From assembly GCA_907163375.1 (NCBI GenBank), contig CAJQUW010002150.1:171768-235767 (forward strand): 64,000 nucleotides of DNA, written 5' to 3'. The stretch comes from Prostheceraeus crozeri (taxonomy: Eukaryota; Platyhelminthes; Polycladida; Euryleptidae). Numbering within the stretch: the stretch's first letter is position 1; each line of letters opens with the position of its first letter. Below the pieces are notes generated by a model. It was not told where the DNA came from and did no database searches. It worked only from the letters and a program-made list of their open reading frames with translations. Positions 60,402 through 64,000 of the stretch are shown here, in pieces. The translations under genes were made by a program, and so were the position numbers.

Positions 60402-60640
60402 TTTTGCTTCAAAATTTAGTCAGAAAGAATTGCTTGTTGTGATAAAAAGTCGAATTTGAAATGCATCAACTATGCCAAAGATATCGACAATGGACAGCTG
60501 CTTTATATTAGCATGACAAATTTGATGCATAGACATATTGATCAGTGCAGTATGAAATAAAAGTCGTCCACTTCCATTGAGATTTTCTATATCAAGTGGA
60601 TCGTTTTTAATATCATAGAGTATATCTCTAAAGATTTCGT
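60402..60640 (+). other. Spacer with LINE-like trace
   Basis: The frame near 60415-60455 reads SQKELLVVIKSRI, which resembles EKEKLIVVYKSRLF of the next LINE fragment, so it may be a third LINE scrap. Nothing else recognisable. Confidence 0.4.
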
Positions 60641-61101
60641 AGAGACTTCATTGCTTGAGAGTATTGAAGCAATTTCTTGAAAAAGAAAAATTGATTGTTG
60701 TGTATAAAAGTCGACTTTTCTCGCTTTTAGAGAATTGTTCACCTCTGTTTGTTGGTATCCCAGATAGTCTCTCTGAAGACCTTGAGAAACTACAGAGACG
60801 GTCGCATAGAGTTATTTGTGGCATGTCATGCAAGTGCAATTGTATGTAAAACCTTGCATGTCATGCAAGTGCAATTGTATGTAAAACCTTGCATGTCATG
60901 CAAGTGCAATTGTATGGAAAACCTTGCAGTGAGAAGACTGAAGGCTGCGAAAAAAACTGTTTGAAAACTGTCTATTGTATTCTCATCCGCTACATCAGCA
61001 TCTTCCACCTGTCAGTGTGCGTACTGGTCGTGTCATATTACCGTTTTGAGCAACTACACGTCGCTTGAACTCATTTTTGTGTAAATGTCAGCAGTGCAGC
61101 T
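60641..61101 (+). pseudogene. CR1/L2-like LINE C-terminal fragment
   Basis: The plus frame 60655-60849 reads LRVLKQFLEKEKLIVVYKSR and then ENCSPLFVG, LEKLQRRSHRVICG, the classic post-palm region of CR1/L2-type ORF2. After a short tandem insertion (60823-60927) it continues as LAVRRLKAAKK and, one frame over, HPLHQHLPPVSVRTGR with NSFLCKCQQC near the end, matching the C-terminal HPL/LP/R/SF pattern. Contains a frameshift and an internal stop. Confidence 0.83.
60823..60927. repeat. 35-bp tandem triplication inside the LINE
   Basis: CATGTCATGCAAGTGCAATT followed by GTATGTAAAACCTTG occurs three times in tandem, the last copy with GTATGG. Period 35 is not a multiple of three, so the duplication shifts the frame and probably arose after the LINE died. 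Confidence 0.93.
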
Positions 61102-62449
61102 AAGAAATATTCCTTATTTTGATTTATAGCTCGTGTAATGGCCTTTCATGTTATATGAATGTGTGAAGGAATTTTACACTTGTACAGTGTCAGATTTGAT
61201 GCACACATGCACATATCCAAAGACGATTTTACTTCTTGTCATTGCGTGTATATTCTGTGACTTTCTGCTATTTGTGATTCTCAGTATCGTGAATGGATTT
61301 CTATTCTATTCTAAACTCAAATGCTGTTTTAATGTGCGAAATAAAGCACCTTTAACTTCGTGCTCGCCTCTCGAACAAACCATGGAAAGATAGTAGGTTC
61401 TTTAGGATTAATCTTCTCTCGCTTTGCACAAAACATCACACAGCCTATCGGCAAGTCTATATCATAATCTTCAATTTGTGGGATCTCAATTATACCTTTA
61501 AATCATTGCCTTTTGAAACCATGCATTAAAAACGCTGATTGAAAACATAGCGGGTATCGAAAGCCACGGTTATAGAAACTTGCTGAAAACAATTTTTGTT
61601 ACCAAGGTGACATGCATATAAGAGTGTAAAAGTCATGTCCATAAACCCGGTTTCAATATTAACTTTGAAAAATTGTTTCGAAATGAACTACAAGGCAGGG
61701 TTTGAAACTACATAGTAAACCAAGGGTCCCAAACTCCGAACAGCGGCATAATGTTCTCGGACTGCAGTGAGTGATGAGCACCCTACATGTGATCTCCTCG
61801 TAGTTTATTTCGTTGTCAATCAGGCTTGATCTCTCCTTTTGGGACGTGAGTCACACCATATTTGAACCAAACTTAACTCATTCCTTAGTAGTTTCTCGGC
61901 CTTTCAGATTATTTCGCTGCTTATATTTAAAATTACTTTTTGAAGTATTAGAAAGTCAAAGGTCTGTACGAAGTGAAGGTGTAGACGCATGTTTTGTGAG
62001 TGAATCAAAGGCTACATTTGTACGTACGCTTACAGAAAATTAAATGATTTGAGATTAAATATAATTATGCTTAAAGAGAGATTCAAGCCATTGAGAGTAA
62101 ATTGCACTTTCTGTTGATATCTTTATCTTATTCTCTATTACATTGTTTCTTGGAATGCAGATGCTTTGTAGATGTAAATTTAGAAGGACCGTTATGTTCA
62201 TCAAACATTTTACTTTGGGCCTCTACAAAAACGTTTGGAAGAAATCCCTGCAGTAAACTGCACACTGTTCTGCACAACTTTACAGAAGATATCAGCGAAA
62301 GAACAGAGAAATTCGATGAAAAAAATCTAAGAAATGTTCTTTTTTTGTATTCAGATGCACATTCAGCGATGCGCCTTTCTTTTATGGGGCCAAGTTCCAT
62401 TGCTTCCCCTCTCATTCTTTTGTGCTGAGTGTAAAGCATGATTTAGCGG
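61102..62449. other. No gene recognised
   Basis: An 81-codon frame at 61148-61393 has a hydrophobic segment (LLLVIACIFCDFLLFVIL), but no homology is recognised. 61441-61560 is distantly similar to 37750-37870. Confidence 0.4.
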
Positions 62450-62516
62450 GTCCTAAGAAGTCTTGGGTTTGAGGCGACGCAGAGCGAGCACTCTGCCACA
62501 AGGCCACTCAGCCGGC
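62450..62516 (-). mobile_element. tRNA-like SINE head
   Basis: The minus strand reads TGAGTGGCCTTGTGGCAGAG and CTCGCTCTGCGTCG, as in the SINE at 55081, then a degraded B box (CTCAAACCC). The body is missing. Confidence 0.7.
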
Positions 62517-62994
62517 GACGTCACAAAATGAAGATTGCTGAGGTCCCATTTAATATCAGATAAAAGCAGAAGCAGCAAATGGTTTATTCGGATATTTTCT
62601 GTTTTCTGCACAAACTGTATCGGTTTTATCGGTTTTTCCTGTGTAGGGGCCTATTTAATGCAGATTTAAATATTGGTTTTAAAAGTACTTTCGTTAAATA
62701 TTGGTTTAAAAGAAGGACAGTACGCTAAAAATTTCTTTTTCATCAGCATAACAATACACATATTCAGCTGACATGTAGGCTGCAAGAAACCTTTAGCGAG
62801 GCGCTACATGTCATAATCGTGCCTTTGCATTTGGTGACGGTAAAATCCGCCAAAAACACCCTTGTGAAGGCCTATAGGTCCCTCACATTCTATAGAATGT
62901 TATTGAATATTTTACCCTCGACACTTATGGTTGGTGATGCATACCTAATCTCGGAGACTGAGCAAGTCTCTGGGATACTTACTGTACATGTAGG
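62517..62994. other. No gene recognised
   Basis: Short spacer without motifs. Confidence 0.4.
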
Positions 62995-63990
62995 TACACT
63001 GTAAATTGCTCAATACCAATCACATACGAATGATGCATACTAAAATATTTTTTTGGTATATTTCTGTATTCTCTTGGTATATACTTGTATGCTTTTCGTA
63101 TGTTATTTCAAATGTGGTATGCTTTACATACTAAAGCCATACCAGCATAATGTTAATAGAAAGCATAAATCATGTCCAAAGTATCCTATTGTCAATAAAG
63201 ATCACACTAATGTTGCTACTGTTCTGTAAGTAGTTGGATAATGACATTCAAGAGTCATGCTTTCAATACTGAATTGGATTTTAATACACGCAAGTCTAAG
63301 GCATTTCATGAATAATCAATAAGATTTCAACCATCAATAATTATGCATTATGTAATTTTGAAATTAAGCATATTATCAATCCGAAATAAAAACACATTAT
63401 AATTCATGAACGCAAGAGTAGTTATGTTTGAGATATATAAGTCAACATGGTTGCAAGAAAAATATCGTTTGAATGAAGTGATGTTTATTAACTTGGGCCA
63501 TAAGGTAGAGTTAACTAAACGTCCTGTTAGTGTTACTGGACAAGTAGCAACGACCACAATCTCGTGGAGCATATAATTCACAATAAATCTAATCTAGTTA
63601 AATATCACTCTATCAAACAAAAAATATTCGCGACTGGTATTACTGAAAAAAGATTTGACAGTAGTATGTGATACACATATCTTTTTGCTATGTGACTTAA
63701 AGCTGCACATACCAAATACATACCAGAGGCATGCGAATAAAGATGAATTTGCATCGGGTCTCGTATATAAAGCATACCAACAACTCGTATTTCAGTGTAA
63801 AACAGTCAATCACAGATAGAATAGTTCGTATCGCTACATGCCAATCGCGAAAGTAAGTGAGATGTGGTATGAAAAACATACCAGATCTCTGTAAACATAC
63901 GAGAATCTCGTATCAGATGTTAGTTTCAAATTGTATGTGGTTTTGATATATGTTTGTATGTAATTTTCGTATCCAGCGATTTACAGTGTA
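62995..63990. mobile_element. 996-bp MITE with TA target and GGTATG/CATACC motifs
   Basis: TACACTGTAAATTGCT at the left and AGCGATTTACAGTGTA at the right are inverted with one mismatch; the outermost TA fits a Tc1/mariner-type duplication. Subterminal zones are dense in GGTATG and CATACC hexamers and CGTATG in both orientations. No transposase frame. Confidence 0.87.
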
Positions 63991-64000
63991 CATTCTGAGG

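Overview
This is a eukaryotic, almost certainly metazoan, intergenic window: AT-rich, microsatellite-laden, and built from DNA transposons, LINE remnants, tRNA-headed SINE-like repeats and minisatellites. The mix (tRNA-headed SINEs, CR1/L2-like LINEs, a Crypton-type tyrosine recombinase, hAT, Tc1 and foldback elements) fits a marine invertebrate, but no species can be named from the sequence. I found no convincing host protein-coding exon, rRNA or canonical tRNA gene in 64 kb. Most short open frames are chance or repeat-derived.

Layout. 0-5 kb: two copies of a 0.5-kb hAT-like MITE, a foldback-terminus fragment and a 0.5-kb inverted repeat. 6-7.7 kb: a 1-kb unclassified repeat (second copy at 52-53 kb) and a long CT microsatellite. 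9.4-11.65 kb: a nest of three hAT-like elements whose target duplications can still be read. 12-12.6 kb: an inverted repeat with a direct repeat. 14.6-14.9 kb: a LINE remnant on the minus strand. 18.9-21.6 kb: a 64-bp minisatellite, a 262-bp hAT-like MITE, and one end of a tyrosine-recombinase element abutting a truncated MITE. 23.5-24.8 kb: more MITEs. 25.9-27.2 kb: a 17-bp minisatellite. 28-30.1 kb: a SINE and a LINE 3-prime end. 30.1-33.2 kb: a broken Crypton/DUF3504-type tyrosine recombinase element, then four tandem copies of a 76-bp terminus leading into a 0.7-kb foldback element. 34.2-36.3 kb: an inverted repeat and a GC-rich 47-bp minisatellite. 41.7-45 kb: an inverted repeat pair, a perfect hairpin, and a LINE RT interrupted by a second foldback copy. 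46-48.4 kb: an AT foldback, a hAT-like MITE with target duplication and a TCATGA-rich MITE. 50-53 kb: a TIR element with a tRNA-like core, a MITE with a perfect 8-bp duplication, a foldback copy that captured its own flank, and the 1-kb repeat. 55-57.2 kb: a SINE, a transposase scrap and a MITE whose 17-bp subrepeat matches the 26-kb array. 59-61.1 kb: LINE fragments around a Tc1-like transposase with a probable 61-bp intron. 63-64 kb: a 1-kb TA-target MITE.

The most unusual association is at 30.1-33.2 kb. The tyrosine-recombinase element ends in a sequence homologous to the 76-bp terminus of the foldback family, and that terminus recurs in direct orientation and in tandem just upstream of the recombinase gene. 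This suggests, but does not prove, that the recombinase and the foldback elements belong to one mobile system. All similarity statements were made by eye; no database search or alignment was run.
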